NCBI RefSeq assembly: GCF_932526225.1
Contig: NC_064036.1
Coordinates: 7,323,519 to 7,387,518, forward strand
DNA length: 64,000 nucleotides
DNA from: Nematostella vectensis
Taxonomy: Eukaryota; Cnidaria; Anthozoa; Actiniaria; Edwardsiidae
Direction of reading: 5' to 3'
Positions within the stretch are counted from its first letter, which is position 1, and the number at the start of each line of letters is the position of its first letter. This document shows positions 40,201-61,734 of this stretch, piece after piece. The notes beneath the pieces were generated by a model, which saw nothing but the letters and a program-made list of their open reading frames with translations, did not search any database and had not been told where the DNA came from. Position numbers and translations under genes: made by a program.

Positions 40201-40852
40201 TACAACTAAACTCGGAAAATCAATATAGAAGGTCCTTGTCTCTTTATACTAAGCCATGATAAAACCTTGGCCTAGCCCCTGGGTGATTTCATGTCGCTGT
40301 TGTGCCAGTGACTCCCTAGCAAGTTAAAGGCATGTTGAAATGTATGCGTAATTCTGATGTCTAATGGACAGCATTGGAATATGTCAATTGTTCATAGCCA
40401 ATGTTAACCGTTGTTGAGTTGTCCGCCCTTGTATGATCAGCGGTTACCCCCTTTACAAGCGAGTAGTTACCTTACAAGCGCGAGTAATTCCCTTACAAAT
40501 CTTCTCTGTTGATTTAATAGGGTCGTACCATCACGGCCACTACACCTCCTTTCAGTATCCACCAAAGTACACCGTTGAATACGTCCAAGAATACGATGGT
40601 AAGAATGTTTTTTTTTTTTAATAAGAAATTATCTCGTTTGCTCACTCAGCTCCTTCAGGGTGTGGCGAATACAGAAAATATATTCTATTATCTAGTTTAA
40701 CTGGGTCGTACCTGTTTTGATTTTAATGGGATCTTTCACCTATCTGGTTCTATGTTTTATCAGAAAGAAGAACACAGTACATCTACTGAAGTCTAACGTG
40801 TTTTGCTTATTATTTTCTAGATTCAGAAGAAGGGCAAGTATCGGCTGTTTGA
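8107..40852 (+). CDS. RAPGEF2/6: Rap guanine nucleotide exchange factor 2/6 (PDZ-GEF), 46 coding exons
   Basis: Activates Rap GTPases by GDP/GTP exchange, at the membrane and cell junctions in known relatives. Exons: 8107-8187, 9433-9503, 11234-11290, 11678-11761, 12141-12219, 13273-13404, 13695-13875, 14911-14957, 15293-15365, 15451-15482, 15780-15884, 15981-16139, 16266-16415, 16913-17077, 18040-18147, 18352-18423, 18627-18707, 19124-19174, 19284-19331, 19524-19584, 20906-20976, 23009-23090, 23651-23670, 24020-24108, 26552-26786, 27256-27320, 27727-27834, 28384-28441, 28774-28848, 28921-29019, 29334-29433, 29523-29571, 29880-29958, 30155-30238, 31022-31096, 31556-31627, 36480-36626, 37081-37189, 37440-37535, 37901-37945, 38018-38098, 38419-39084, 39240-39278, 39388-39444, 40521-40598, 40821-40852. 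They sum to 4548 nt (1515 residues plus TGA) with consistent phases. The vertebrate proteins are about 1500 and 1600 residues. The start is the first in-frame ATG of exon 1; an upstream exon is not excluded. The order CNB-CNB-REM-PDZ-RA-CDC25 and the C-terminal QVSAV fix the family. The N-terminal CNB half resembles RAPGEF6. Exon 28's donor and exon 10's small size are the least certain joins. Confidence 0.95.
8188..11233 (+). other. RAPGEF introns 1 and 2
   Basis: Two AT-rich introns (8188-9432 and 9504-11233) around the 71-nt exon 2. I see no transposon ends, RNA genes or tandem arrays. Short open frames on both strands have no recognisable content. Confidence 0.6.
9433..12219 (+). other. 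RAPGEF exons 2-5: N-terminal cyclic-nucleotide-binding-like domain
   Basis: Residues about 28-124. Readable landmarks are [24 protein letters not shown] and [14 protein letters not shown]. They line up in order with the first CNB domain of vertebrate RAPGEF6 ([33 protein letters not shown]). Vertebrate RAPGEF2 main isoforms lack this region, so this invertebrate single gene appears to keep the longer form. The residues that coordinate the cAMP phosphate are not evident, as is usual for PDZ-GEFs, which do not bind cAMP with high affinity. Confidence 0.85.
12936..12960. repeat. AAT microsatellite in RAPGEF intron 5
   Basis: A short ATA/ATT run of about 25 bp inside intron 5 (12220-13272). The rest of this 1-kb intron is AT-rich and shows nothing else. 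Confidence 0.8.
13273..14957 (+). other. RAPGEF exons 6-8: linker with acidic stretch
   Basis: Residues about 125-244. Low similarity to vertebrate relatives until the acidic run [16 protein letters not shown] in exon 8, which matches the acidic segment before the second CNB domain in RAPGEF2 and RAPGEF6. Exon 7 holds a His/Pro-rich segment ([20 protein letters not shown]). Exon 7 and exon 8 flank an inserted 939-bp inverted-repeat element. Confidence 0.8.
13895..14833. mobile_element. 939-bp non-autonomous inverted-repeat DNA element (MITE-like) in RAPGEF intron 7
   Basis: The left end GTGACGACTCAAGCGAAAAC is matched by the reverse complement at the right end with one difference, and the match continues for about 29 bp (through ACGTACCTTAG). 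Both sides carry ATTT (13891-13894 and 14834-14837), a likely 4-bp target duplication. No transposase is encoded. Inside each end is a run of diverged 22-bp units with the core GCGCGAGCATTCCGTGAGAT: about ten at the left (about 13965-14205) and about five at the right (about 14670-14800), in the same orientation. Open frames over the units are periodicity artefacts. Confidence 0.88.
15293..16415 (+). other. RAPGEF exons 9-13: second CNB-like domain
   Basis: Residues about 245-417. Landmarks are [87 protein letters not shown] and the following [13 protein letters not shown]. This is the best-conserved part of the N-terminal half relative to RAPGEF2/6. The classical cAMP-contacting motif is replaced, in line with the known inability of PDZ-GEF to respond to cAMP. 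Confidence 0.93.
16640..16840. repeat. Dispersed G/C-run repeat in RAPGEF intron 13
   Basis: Starts with GGATCTAGGGGGGAGGGG and ends with an inverted CTAGATCCCCTCCTGATC, with poly-G and poly-C blocks between. Similar short GGATCYAGG / CCAGGATTT pieces occur near 14990-15235 and 41655-41720. The pieces look like one family of small inverted-repeat elements, but the exact ends and target duplication are unclear. Confidence 0.5.
16913..18423 (+). other. RAPGEF exons 14-16: Ras-GEF N (REM) domain
   Basis: Residues about 418-532. Motifs: [50 protein letters not shown] and FLEEF-like YLQAFESAL. The REM domain packs against and stabilises the helical hairpin of the CDC25 catalytic domain in Ras-family GEFs. 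The intron between exons 14 and 15 (17078-18039) holds no recognisable gene. Confidence 0.93.
18627..19584 (+). other. RAPGEF exons 17-20: PDZ domain
   Basis: Residues about 533-612. PWGFSIAGG is followed by [39 protein letters not shown] and RLTLVLKKN, the standard PDZ succession. The usual carboxylate-binding GLGF-type loop reads GFSI. Four short exons split the domain at conserved phase-0 positions. Confidence 0.93.
19585..23008 (+). other. RAPGEF introns 20 and 21
   Basis: Introns 19585-20905 and 20977-23008 flank the 71-nt exon 21, which starts right after the 3' splice site at 20905 and continues the frame with [20 protein letters not shown]. No gene, array or clear element is seen. 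A G/T-rich patch lies near 22255-22420. Confidence 0.6.
24251..24385. repeat. Four-copy 32-34 bp tandem repeat in RAPGEF intron 24
   Basis: GCGCTTGTGTTTCGCGGAG and its variant with TTAGACCGATTC repeat four times at 24251, 24285, 24319 and 24351, each ending in CTCACTT(T)GTGTT. The array lies about 140 bp after the donor of exon 24. Open frames across it on both strands are periodicity artefacts. Confidence 0.85.
25235..25275. repeat. 41-base poly-C homopolymer
   Basis: An uninterrupted run of 41 C residues in RAPGEF intron 24 (24109-26551). The run creates a poly-Gly open frame on the minus strand. Its length is prone to sequencing and polymerase error. The rest of this 2.4-kb intron shows no gene. 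Confidence 0.95.
27535..27675. repeat. Dispersed repeat copy in RAPGEF intron 26
   Basis: AGCCAGGATTTTGAGCGGGG followed by a T-rich block and CTCAGGTAGATCATCCTAA resembles a second copy at about 50420-50600 (AGCAAGGATTTTGAACGGGG, then CTCTAGGTAGCTCATCCTAG). Same orientation, two different genes, so an interspersed family. Ends are not defined. Confidence 0.65.
27890..28190. mobile_element. Foldback (long inverted repeat) element in RAPGEF intron 27
   Basis: The left arm (about 27895-27966) contains GTCGCGTGAGAACCGGCTCG followed by ACGTAAGCGCAAG. The right arm (about 28129-28185) carries the reverse complement: CTTGCGCTTACGT, then CGAGCCGGTTCTCACGCGAC and CTTACGCTTACGTCG. The arms are about 60-70 bp with few mismatches and a spacer of about 160 bp that itself holds shorter GACGTAAGCG copies. 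It has no coding capacity. Target duplication is not clear. Confidence 0.8.
30239..30870. repeat. 21-bp minisatellite starting at the donor of RAPGEF exon 34
   Basis: About 29 units of roughly GTGTAGCGACATGGTCTTAGC begin at the intron 34 donor itself, which reads GTACGTAGCGACACG. The unit is a multiple of three and has no stop in the frame of exon 34, so that frame stays open to a TAA at 30944-30946. Read-through would append about 235 residues built from the heptad ACSDMVL. The two minus-strand open frames over it (up to 239 codons) are periodicity artefacts. Real splicing joins exon 34 to exon 35 at 31022. Confidence 0.95.
31370..31535. repeat. Interspersed repeat, copy 1 (RAPGEF intron 35)
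   Basis: Contains TTTGCAAGAAAACTTCA, GATTGAAT, AGCCGATAAAAATGGATT, GTGCGGGAGCG and GGCCTTCTTTGAT. The same order and orientation recurs at about 39945-40125 in intron 44 of the same gene. Neither copy shows terminal repeats or coding capacity. Confidence 0.7.
31612..35914 (+). repeat. 77-bp satellite built from the RAPGEF exon 36 / intron 36 splice donor, about 55 units
   Basis: The true exon 36 end reads CACAGTATGCCCTAT followed by donor GTAAGTATAGCG. The array repeats CTGTGTGCCCTAT-GTAAGTATAG plus about 53 bp of intron sequence (GATATGCACGGATACGAATA, then AGAAGGG-rich sequence, ATCTAGTGTATACC). Thus each unit contains the last bases of the exon plus the intact donor. GTAAGTATAG is unchanged in every unit I read, while other positions vary (GCGATA/GTGATA, GGTAAAG/GGAAAAG, a shorter unit with TATAAAGTG). 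The array ends at 35914 before CAAAACAAACC. Confidence 0.96.
36003..36255. mobile_element. About 250-bp MITE with TTAA ends (piggyBac-like) in RAPGEF intron 36
   Basis: Left end TTAAAGCCGCATTGTCACC (continuing AGTTTACTTCCGG) is matched by the reverse complement at the right end with two or three differences. TTAA flanks both ends (36003-36006 and 36252-36255), the target duplication typical of piggyBac transposases. It has no coding capacity, so it depends on a transposase elsewhere. It lies 88 bp beyond the end of the 77-bp satellite. Confidence 0.85.
36800..37064. repeat. 44-bp tandem repeat next to the acceptor of RAPGEF exon 38
   Basis: Six units with the core GTAGTCACTTGAGTGTTGTA then CCCTCGTATATAGCTCACTCGTTT occupy most of intron 37 (36627-37080). 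The array ends 16 bp before the exon 38 boundary, at the polypyrimidine/acceptor TTTTTTATGTCAG. The most distal unit differs (TGTAAACTCGTATATAACTC), as expected at an array edge. Confidence 0.95.
38498..38880 (+). repeat. 27-bp coding minisatellite in RAPGEF exon 42
   Basis: About a dozen units of 27 bp (core TTGCGTGACGACAGATCATCC) encode tandem copies of RDDRSSTSL inside the 666-nt exon 42. Before it the exon reads [20 protein letters not shown]; after it, degenerate copies ([27 protein letters not shown]) follow. The frame is held from exon 41 to exon 43 at both splice junctions, so this is coding. Vertebrate relatives have a Ser-rich segment with a single SLHDER or ALQDER here, a plausible seed. 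Open frames of 197-211 codons on the minus strand and about 90 codons in another plus frame come from the same periodicity. Confidence 0.92.
39945..40125. repeat. Interspersed repeat, copy 2 (RAPGEF intron 44)
   Basis: Second copy of the element at 31370-31535, with shared blocks TTTGCAAGAAAACTTCA, TTGAATCAGCCGATGGAAAT, GTGCGGGAGCG and TTGGCCTTCTTTAATGCC. It carries extra sequence after the first block. A third short piece (ATGGCGGCTGACATGG, TTCTTTAAT) lies at 39625-39655. Confidence 0.7.
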
Positions 40853-42152
40853 CATCAAACAGAGGTAAGGAGTTTGATTTTGTTACTGAATTTACTGCAC
40901 ACTACTCTTTGTCGGAGAATAGTAAATAATGTAAAAACACGAAATGAAATAGGGTTTTTTCTGTAATATTTGCAATTTAATATTTTAAAATCTGATTTAA
41001 TACATTCTTAAATCTATTTATTCTAATAGCCTCAATTTTTTTTGCCTATAAAGTTTCTTTGCAGTTGGATGATTCAACCGCTCCATCCCCTCAAATTCGG
41101 CTTCGTTTGAGCTGACCCAAACAGACTTCAATCAAGCGGTTTTTCTCAAGACACACAAACCACTGAAGGCTGCAAATATAGTTATATTTTGTACTTGTGC
41201 CAGTCTAACCGTCATTCTATAGTTATTTCCGCATTTATCAATCCACCCTAGCATTCCATCCCTGTAGTTGTCCACGTAACAATTGTTTGTCCTGGGTACC
41301 ATTTTTTATTTTAGATACATTCTACTCTCCTAGTACCTCTATGCAAGCATTGTACACGAAAAGCCTCAAAGTTTTCCGATTCACTTGATGTATAATAGCC
41401 ATGCGTTAAATAGGCCAAGAAATAGGCCAAGAAATTGATTTTGTAATAGATAGAATAAGCAATGATGAACGAATTAATAGATATACTATATTTGATACGT
41501 TAAAGGTATTCTATATGCCTTGGGTGTAAATATATACATAAGCTATATTCATGTGCAATAACTTCCGTGAACAAACTATTAAATGGAAGATTTTTTATCT
41601 GTTGTCTTAAAGGTCCATATATCGGCCCTCCATTTAGGAATAATACACGCAGAGATGGTGGGGCCGATCCAGGATTTCCCGAAGGGGGGGGGGGGGGGTG
41701 GGTAGGGTTGCACCCCCATCCCCCCCCACACACACACACACTTGAGCCGCCACACCTTTCTTAACCTCTTTATCCTCCCTTTTTTCTTCTCCGCCCTTTA
41801 ATGTAATCCTCATCATTTCTTTCATATTTTTCTTTCTCATTATTGTTTTTCTTCATCATAACCTCTTCCTCTTTACTTCTTCGTCCTCCTTACCCCTTTT
41901 TATCCTCCTTTTCCTTTCCTTTCTACCGCCTCTTCGTATGTTCCCGAATCCTGTCCATCATCAGCCCACTCTTACTCCTTTTACCCCTCAACTCCTTGTT
42001 TTCTCAGTCCTCTCCCTCTTTTTCCTCGACCCCTTTCACATCTTATTCACCTTTTCGCTATTTTTATTGTTTTCTCTATTCTTAAGTAACCAAGTAACTG
42101 TGCTTAAGGCTTTTGTTCCGAATAAATGACGCCGCGGCTAAATCCCAGGGCG
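40853..42152. other. 3' flank between convergent RAPGEF and K2P channel genes
   Basis: Contains the RAPGEF 3' untranslated region of unknown length. A plus-strand AATAAA lies at 42121-42126. A C/T-rich tract (about 41745-42080) makes Ser/Pro/Phe-rich short open frames that I do not regard as genes. A G-run repeat (41655-41760) belongs to the CCAGGATTT family. If the plus-strand AATAAA is used, the two 3' ends overlap. Confidence 0.6.
42063..42068 (-). promoter_or_regulatory. Candidate poly(A) signal of the K2P channel gene
   Basis: TTTATT on the plus strand (AATAAA on the minus strand), about 85 nt downstream of the channel stop codon at 42153-42155. Confidence 0.5.
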
Positions 42153-45100
42153 TCACCGCCACTTTGCAGGTGACTGAGAATGTTCCACGTCTGAGCGTTC
42201 ATTAGCGCAACGGATAGGAGGCAACCGCACCAACGAATTTCTACGTATGTACAACGTGTCTACGCTTTTATCCTTCAGCAGCAAAGAGGGCTCATCGATA
42301 GGGAACGCAGCCATTAGCAACGCCTTAGAAACAGGCGAGAGCAGGTGACGACCCCGTCCGTTCCACGGGGTGTTTAAATGCTGATCACGTGCTTCTGTTG
42401 TGTTTTCCGCGTGTTGATCGCGTGCAGCACTGTTTTTTGGGGGGACTTCAATTTGATTGGAGACACGTCGTGTGAACAGGGATTCGCTTACCCACACGCC
42501 TTGGTCGGTGTTACCACTAGCGGTTGATCCTAATGGTGTAGGCGTGTGTGTCGGGGTGACGTCATTGCTAGGAGGGTGTTTCTTGGGCGTGGTCTCGACT
42601 TTTTCATTCAATGGTGAGACCTTATCCTTTCGTCGACACGGAACCACCATGTCGAGCTCATCCATCGCATTCACGATAGCACTCAGAAGATTAGACAGCG
42701 TGGACAAGCCCAGAATGAGAACCACCGATCGCATGAACATCATAAACACATCAAAGGGGTTACTTGGCTCCCGGCCTTGATTCTGTACTAGATCTCCAAA
42801 CCCGATAGTACTAAACACGATAAAGCAGTAATAAACGCTTGATACGTAATTCCAGTCCTCTGTGACGTTGTACATAACCCCACCAATCAGAAGTTGAGAG
42901 AACAAGAGAAGCACAGCCACTACCATTTGTTTGATGTTGATGTTTTTTGCCTCGCGATGGAAGAGTTTTCGCTCGAGGTGTTTGATGCAGAAAGCGACAC
43001 CCACGTTTATTTGCTCGCCAAGTACTTTGAGAGTCGTGACACACAAAGGTATCCCGACCACAGCAAAGAACAGCAGGAAGAGACGGCCGCCGTCTGTTCG
43101 AGGTGTCAGATGGCCATAACCTGTTTACAAACAGGAAATTCAGGTTTTTCCCGTTACCGTGGAGCTTTGCTTTGGTGGGCACCTTAAACCAATTTTCCAA
43201 AAGGTTTTAGAAAACCAAATATTGATAAAGTTTGATAAATCATTTAATTATATCAAGATAATATTAGAATTTATAAAGACCGCGGTGATCCTTTCTAATT
43301 CCTCAGTTCCTAATCGGGGTCAGGGGGGGGTACTTCGTAAAAAAAACTAAAATGGTAAGAATACCTCATTTACCGAGTAAAATCAGCTAGCATCGATGGA
43401 AAAGCATTATAAATATGGTTTATAAAACTATTTACAGCAATTTTTGTGATTTTTGTGGATTTTAGACTAATGTCTAGTAGAGTCTAGACAATGACTTGTA
43501 GAGTCTATACAATGACTTGTCTGGTTTCTAGTATAGACGATTTCAATTTTCTATGTAATACGCAAGGAAATAGCTCTAATATAACTACAAAAGGAAGAAT
43601 ATCATGTGTTTCTATAACGTTTCTATACCGATTTGGCGCTTATTTATTGCTAACGTCTCAAACAGTAAGACCACCCAAGTAAAAGTCACGCTTTGGATCA
43701 AAAGCGCTTGGTAGTCACGCTAGCTACACCAATAACTGCGCTGCTACATCTATATATATTACGGATAGTAAAATAGAAACTGGACCCGAAGTGATCGGGA
43801 TATAATTTGAATCATTCGAAAGAAGGGGAATTCTTTCATGTCAATCACAATTCGAATATTCTGCTACAGGGATCGGATCATCAAACTATTTGGACATGGC
43901 ATGCAGCTAAGGACGAACTTTAAAAAAATTTAACATGTGTTGACATTGCTGTTTCTATGGCAACGGAACTTTAAATTCACTATTCGTGCTGTTCGCTACA
44001 AGGAAATTTTTAACAAATAAGCTATAGGATATTATACATCAGACCATGGTCGACACTTAGAGGAAGTTTTATTAAAATCATTAAAATCGAAAAAAAATTA
44101 ATCGGCGACATTTTATTTGGCTGCAAAAAAAGTTCATTTTCTTCATTTTAAAAGTATCATATAGTCCCCGGAATGGGCCCTTAAACATGCGATTAACAAA
44201 ACCGATTGCTTTCATCTTTGGTATGCTATTAGAAATAAGAGGTAGCTAAATAACAATGGTAAAAAAAATCCTTTCCCGCGTATGGATTTTTTCAGGGGCG
44301 AATTCCAAAGTAAATAACAGAGTGACTGGAAATAAAAATATACCAATATCTCAGAATTCCTCCTATAAATTTTATTAAAAGTGTCGACCAAGGTCTGATG
44401 TATAATTTCCTATAGCTTATTTGTTAAAAATTTTCCTGTAGCGAACCAGCGAACAGCACTTCGCGAATAGTGAATTTAACGGGTTCACCGTTCCGTTGCC
44501 ATAGAAACAGCAATGTAAGCACATATTAAATTTTTATAAAGCTCATCACAAGCTTCATGGCATGGCCAAATAATTTGATGATCCGATCCCTGTAGCAGAA
44601 GATACGAGTTGTGATTGACAGGATGGTTGGGAATTCGGGAAGTATCGAATCTCCTTAAAGCCACAACACATAGTATAGTACAACTGAGTAAAAAATCAAG
44701 GGTACAAATTTGGATCAAAAAGGATCGCCTTTTGAATGTTATGCACTAGTAATAACTAAAAAAAAATTGGATAAATCTGCTAAATAGCGCCGTACTCTTC
44801 AATTCTATACATAAAATAGATAATTTCGATTTTTTGTTGAAAAATTACCCCCTTACCATTAGGAACTGAGTAGGAACTGACTAGGAACCAAGAAGTTTTA
44901 GGAACCAGGATCACCGCTGTTTTAAGGAGGAGAAAAAACAGTTTATTAAAGTCTGTTATATTTGCCTCATTGAAGACCACCACAGGCTATCGTCATGTAT
45001 GGCCCGATGTCGTCAGACCGTTTAGACGTAAGCAATAAAATCCCTACACAACAATATAATGGCCAAGGTTGTGACAGAATCTTAGGAAAACCCTGTGCCC

Positions 45101-45581
45101 AACAAAGCTACCTATAAAACATCAAACTTCAGAGCGGAAAATCCAAAATGACAAACTTGTTTAAATTGCACGGTGATGTTGTGTTTTTAACGAAGTTTCA
45201 AAATAGTCTGATAAAATTTTTAAGGTTATCATAATCACACTCTTGTGAAGAATCCTAAACTTTGTAAGGCTTTTACAACTTACCAATAGTGGTAATTACT
45301 GAACCAACAAAGTACAGCGACGAGTAGAACGTCCATTTCGTAGAATTCACGGCCTTTTCCTCGAGAATAACCATTCTTATTTTATGTAAAAGAATTCGAA
45401 CTCCTTCTTTAGACATATTGAATTTCCCTTCGAGTTTCTTGTTCACAGAAAGTGACAAATTTTGTAAAAGCACCTTATGGTCTATGCCTTCTTCTTCAAG
45501 GACAGTAAAGACTAGGGCGCCGAAAATCATCATCAACGCAACGGTCAACACCAGAAAAATTAGCTTCTTGAAAACTTTCAT
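42153..45581 (-). CDS. Two-pore-domain (K2P) potassium channel, two coding exons
   Basis: Background potassium channel subunit of the plasma membrane; K2P proteins work as dimers. Exon 1 is 45581-45284 and exon 2 is 43120-42153, read on the minus strand; they join in phase (1 nt + 2 nt) to 421 residues. Order: M1 (LIFLVLTVALMMIFGALVF), an extracellular cap with two N-glycosylation sequons (NLS, NST), pore loop 1 with filter TTIGYGH (97-103, split by the intron), M2 with VVGIPL, M3 (MVVAVLLLFSQLLIGGVMY), pore loop 2 with STIGFGD (203-209), M4, then a cytosolic tail of about 160 residues rich in Pro/Thr/Ser. Subfamily (TWIK-, TASK-, TREK- or THIK-like) cannot be settled by eye. An in-frame upstream ATG exists at 45650, but it lies in a GATCCCAGGACC repeat, so I prefer the start just before KVFKKL. 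Confidence 0.93.
43190..44940. repeat. Imperfect 1.75-kb palindrome in the K2P intron
   Basis: Two nested pairs of inverted arms share a centre near 44.1-44.2 kb. Inner pair: 43841-44075 and 44365-44622, sharing CTGCTACAGGGATCGGATCA, CATTGCTGTTTCTATGGCAA and AACAAATAAGCTATAGGA in inverted order over about 240 bp. Outer pair: about 43270-43320 and 44850-44935, sharing GCGGTGATCC and CAGTTCCTAAT. No transposase is visible. It could be a decayed foldback element or a large inverted duplication. Confidence 0.85.
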
Positions 45582-47447
45582 GACGATATGTACAGGACCC
45601 GAAATGATCCCAGGACCCGAAACGATCCCAGGACCCGAAACGATCCCCAAAAGTTCCCCAACTGATCCCGGGACCCGAAACGATCCCCAAGAGTCCCCGG
45701 AATGAACCCCAAGGAATTGCAGTAATGGACAACAAAAGGAATGTGTAAGGATTGGCTTTCAGTTTTAAAAACATTTGAAACATTTAGCTTTATTTATGTT
45801 ATTAAAAGCAAATTTACATTAACTAAAACTATAGTATTAAGATATTAATATACGACTGCGGGGGAAATACAGTGGTTGACTCAGAAATTGGGGTCAACTA
45901 ACAATTCCTCTGATAGTAATTTGAAGAACACGGTGTGGATAAATCATTTTTACATAAAAAGCCAAAAAGAAAGGATAGGACATGCTGATTTTCATAGGAA
46001 GCGAAATGGGTTAAGGTTATTTTTTTGCATGTTTTTATTCGGTGAATGAAAGACCTATCATGAGATCATGCCGGGGTGTACGCACGACTACATGAGAAAA
46101 TTCAAAACTCACATAATATTGCTTTCAACAAATGCCACATCCTCTTAATATTTTGCATCGGTAGTAGATGGGTTGGTTGTTCGAGTGTATTACTCAGTGT
46201 GCTTTTGTCGTTCCATCTTCTCGGCCAAACCGGCTGCCTAAATATAATGTGTCGGTAAATATTCGCTCGTGTAAACAAGAATTTCGTGGTGAAATACATG
46301 TTTGGTTGTCAAATGAATATTAATTTTTAGGGGTGATGTTTACCGGAAATGAGAGTCATGTGTCGGAACCGCAAAATGTTTAGAGTGTGATGGAAGGTCG
46401 AGAGTTTGGTTGATCTGAGCAAAGCTGTGCTATGTTTATGCTGTATTCCTTTCAGTAGCAATTGAAAGTTGTGTATTTGTTTTGGACTCTGTTTATGTGT
46501 TTAACGCCGGGCAATGTAATAAATAGAAGTATTAAATTGGAATTTAATATTTTTAAGTCACGTTGTTTAGAAATTGAGTCGCTGTTAACCCTTAATTATG
46601 CTTCAAGAATTGCAAGTATTTCTTCTGCTTTCCCTTTGTCCATTACCGCAATTCCTTGGGGTTAATTTCGGGGACTCCTCGGTATCGTTTCGGGTCCCAG
46701 GATCATTTGGGGTACTTTTGGGGATCATTTCGGGTCCTGGGATCGTTTCGGGTCCTGGGATCATTTCGGGTCCTGTACAGATATAAACGTCAGAAATGTT
46801 AATTGTCCTGGAAAAGTTTTCACAAGTTTTTTATAAATTGAAAGACCTCAATGCCCAGTATGAACTGGCAATGTGAATAAAGCAATAGTGACAAATGTTT
46901 CACGTAACGATCTAGTTTTCCACTTTCCAGAAGAATAACATAGATTAAACGATTAATGTTTTAAGTAATAGGAGATCCGCAAGATAGTACAAAGTACATT
47001 TTGATAAAGAACAATAGTATCGCCTCGGGCCGGCCCAATAGCAAATTCTCCTATTCAGCGGCTCCGTGCGTAATAAACTCCTGAACTAACGCGTTTTAAT
47101 CCAAATGGTTCGCAAAGAACACATATTTACAATTTTGGTCTATGAAAAAAAAAACGATTAACGTATTTACTTTCTAGAGATTCTGCAGCCTGGGCGCTAA
47201 CAATAACAATGCTCATTGGTAAATTCCCGGCCGCTATCCCCCCCCCCCCCCCCCCCCTCCCATTTCGTCTTCCTGCTAAAATTGACTTCGAGTTTGTCCA
47301 CAGGGATTCCAAAGCAGACTGCATTGTCTGTCGGTTTGAGTGAAAGGTAACACCACTTCCGGTTGGCCAGAAATATTTGCGCTGCTGCGCGTCAAAATTC
47401 ATGTGATAATCACAAGATATAAAGGTATTCTCCATTTGGGGTCCAAG
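45582..47447. other. Divergent intergenic region, K2P and alpha-glucosidase
   Basis: About 1.9 kb between two start codons pointing away from each other, so it should hold both promoters and 5' leaders. Besides the inverted repeat pair it has a poly-C run (47239-47257). I could not identify a TATA box or initiator with confidence. Short open frames here are not gene-like. Confidence 0.6.
45583..46795. repeat. Inverted repeat pair between K2P and alpha-glucosidase
   Basis: Arm 1 (45583-45725) holds tandem GGACCCGAAACGATCCC units and ends with CCCCAAGGAATTGCAGTAAT. Arm 2 (46636-46790) is its reverse complement (ATTACCGCAATTCCTTGGGG ... GGGTCCTGTACAGATAT) with about 10-15% differences. The similarity seems to reach weakly into the first codons of the channel: the minus-strand start region GTCATGAAAGTTTTCAAGAA resembles GTCCTGGAAAAGTTTTCACA at 46818-46837. 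Spacer is about 0.9 kb. Confidence 0.8.
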
Positions 47448-61107
<13,660 letters not shown>

Positions 61108-61493
61108 ACCATTGCAGCCTTGAGGGAGAGTGCTTGACACTTACGGAAGCATAGATAGATAGTTAAATTCTAATTTCGCTAATATAAATTAAAATGTTCG
61201 CGCTTGGGATTTCTATTTAGGCGGTGTAGAGCAAGTGCAAGGGACTGGGAATGGAGAGAGAGAGAAAGAGACCGAATGCAGTCGGGGCGAAGGACAAGTA
61301 AATTAACTCTTTCTTATCCTTATTCCCAATCGCACGATGCCCTTTACCATTTGTGCTTGCTAATCAGGATATAGGATATAAAAGCAAGACAGGACTCATG
61401 TCATGGGTTATGCCATCACGAACCAGTTCAATGCGTAAATTGTAAATTAGTCAGATATACCGTAAAAATATATTGTAGATGACGTCAAATGTA

Positions 61494-61499
61494 AATAAA
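61494..61499 (+). promoter_or_regulatory. Candidate poly(A) signal of alpha-glucosidase
   Basis: AATAAA about 390 nt after the TAA stop at 61105-61107; the first canonical hexamer downstream. Confidence 0.5.
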
Positions 61500-61534
61500 A
61501 TAGCTTGGATAACTATAGGATTTATGCTCAATAC

Positions 61535-61734
61535 ACAGATATTACCCAACAGACAGTGCGCACTATATGTACAGACATTACCCAACAGACAGTGCGCACT
61601 ATATGTACAGACATTACCCAACAGACAGTGCGCACTGACAGACATTACCCAACAGACAGTTTGTACTATACAGACATTACCCAACAGACATTGCGGACTG
61701 TACAGACATTACCCAACAGACATTGCGGACTGTA
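61535..61734. repeat. Six-copy tandem repeat downstream of alpha-glucosidase
   Basis: Units of 31-36 bp with the core ACAGACATTACCCAACAGAC, then AGTGCGCACTATATGT or TTGCGGACTGT. The array starts about 35 bp after the candidate poly(A) signal. The two plus-strand open frames (78 and 129 codons) over it are periodicity artefacts. Confidence 0.92.

Larger units (their letters stand above)
36480..40852 (+). other. RAPGEF exons 37-46: disordered tail ending in a PDZ ligand
   Basis: Residues about 1067-1515. Exon 38 keeps a helical segment ([20 protein letters not shown]) matching the post-catalytic helix of RAPGEF2/6. The rest is low-complexity Ser/Thr/Pro/Arg sequence, including a 222-residue exon 42 that is mostly 9-residue repeats. 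The last exon reads [10 protein letters not shown] then TGA at 40850-40852. Vertebrate RAPGEF2 and RAPGEF6 end in the same EQVSAV-type class I PDZ ligand, known to bind MAGI scaffolds. This confirms that the gene ends here. Confidence 0.95.

Noticed and set aside
41843..42129. Ser/Phe/Pro-rich plus-strand frames
   Set aside because: Low-complexity C/T tract in the 3' flank, with no domain or splice context.
45597..45650. Extended N-terminus of the K2P channel (GIVSGPG repeats)
   Set aside because: The extension is translation of the GATCCCAGGACC tandem repeat; the start before KVFKKL leaves a normal K2P N-terminus.
47340..47447. Upstream ATG of alpha-glucosidase exon 1
   Set aside because: Would put 36 residues before a clear signal peptide; the ATG at 47448 gives a standard secretory start.
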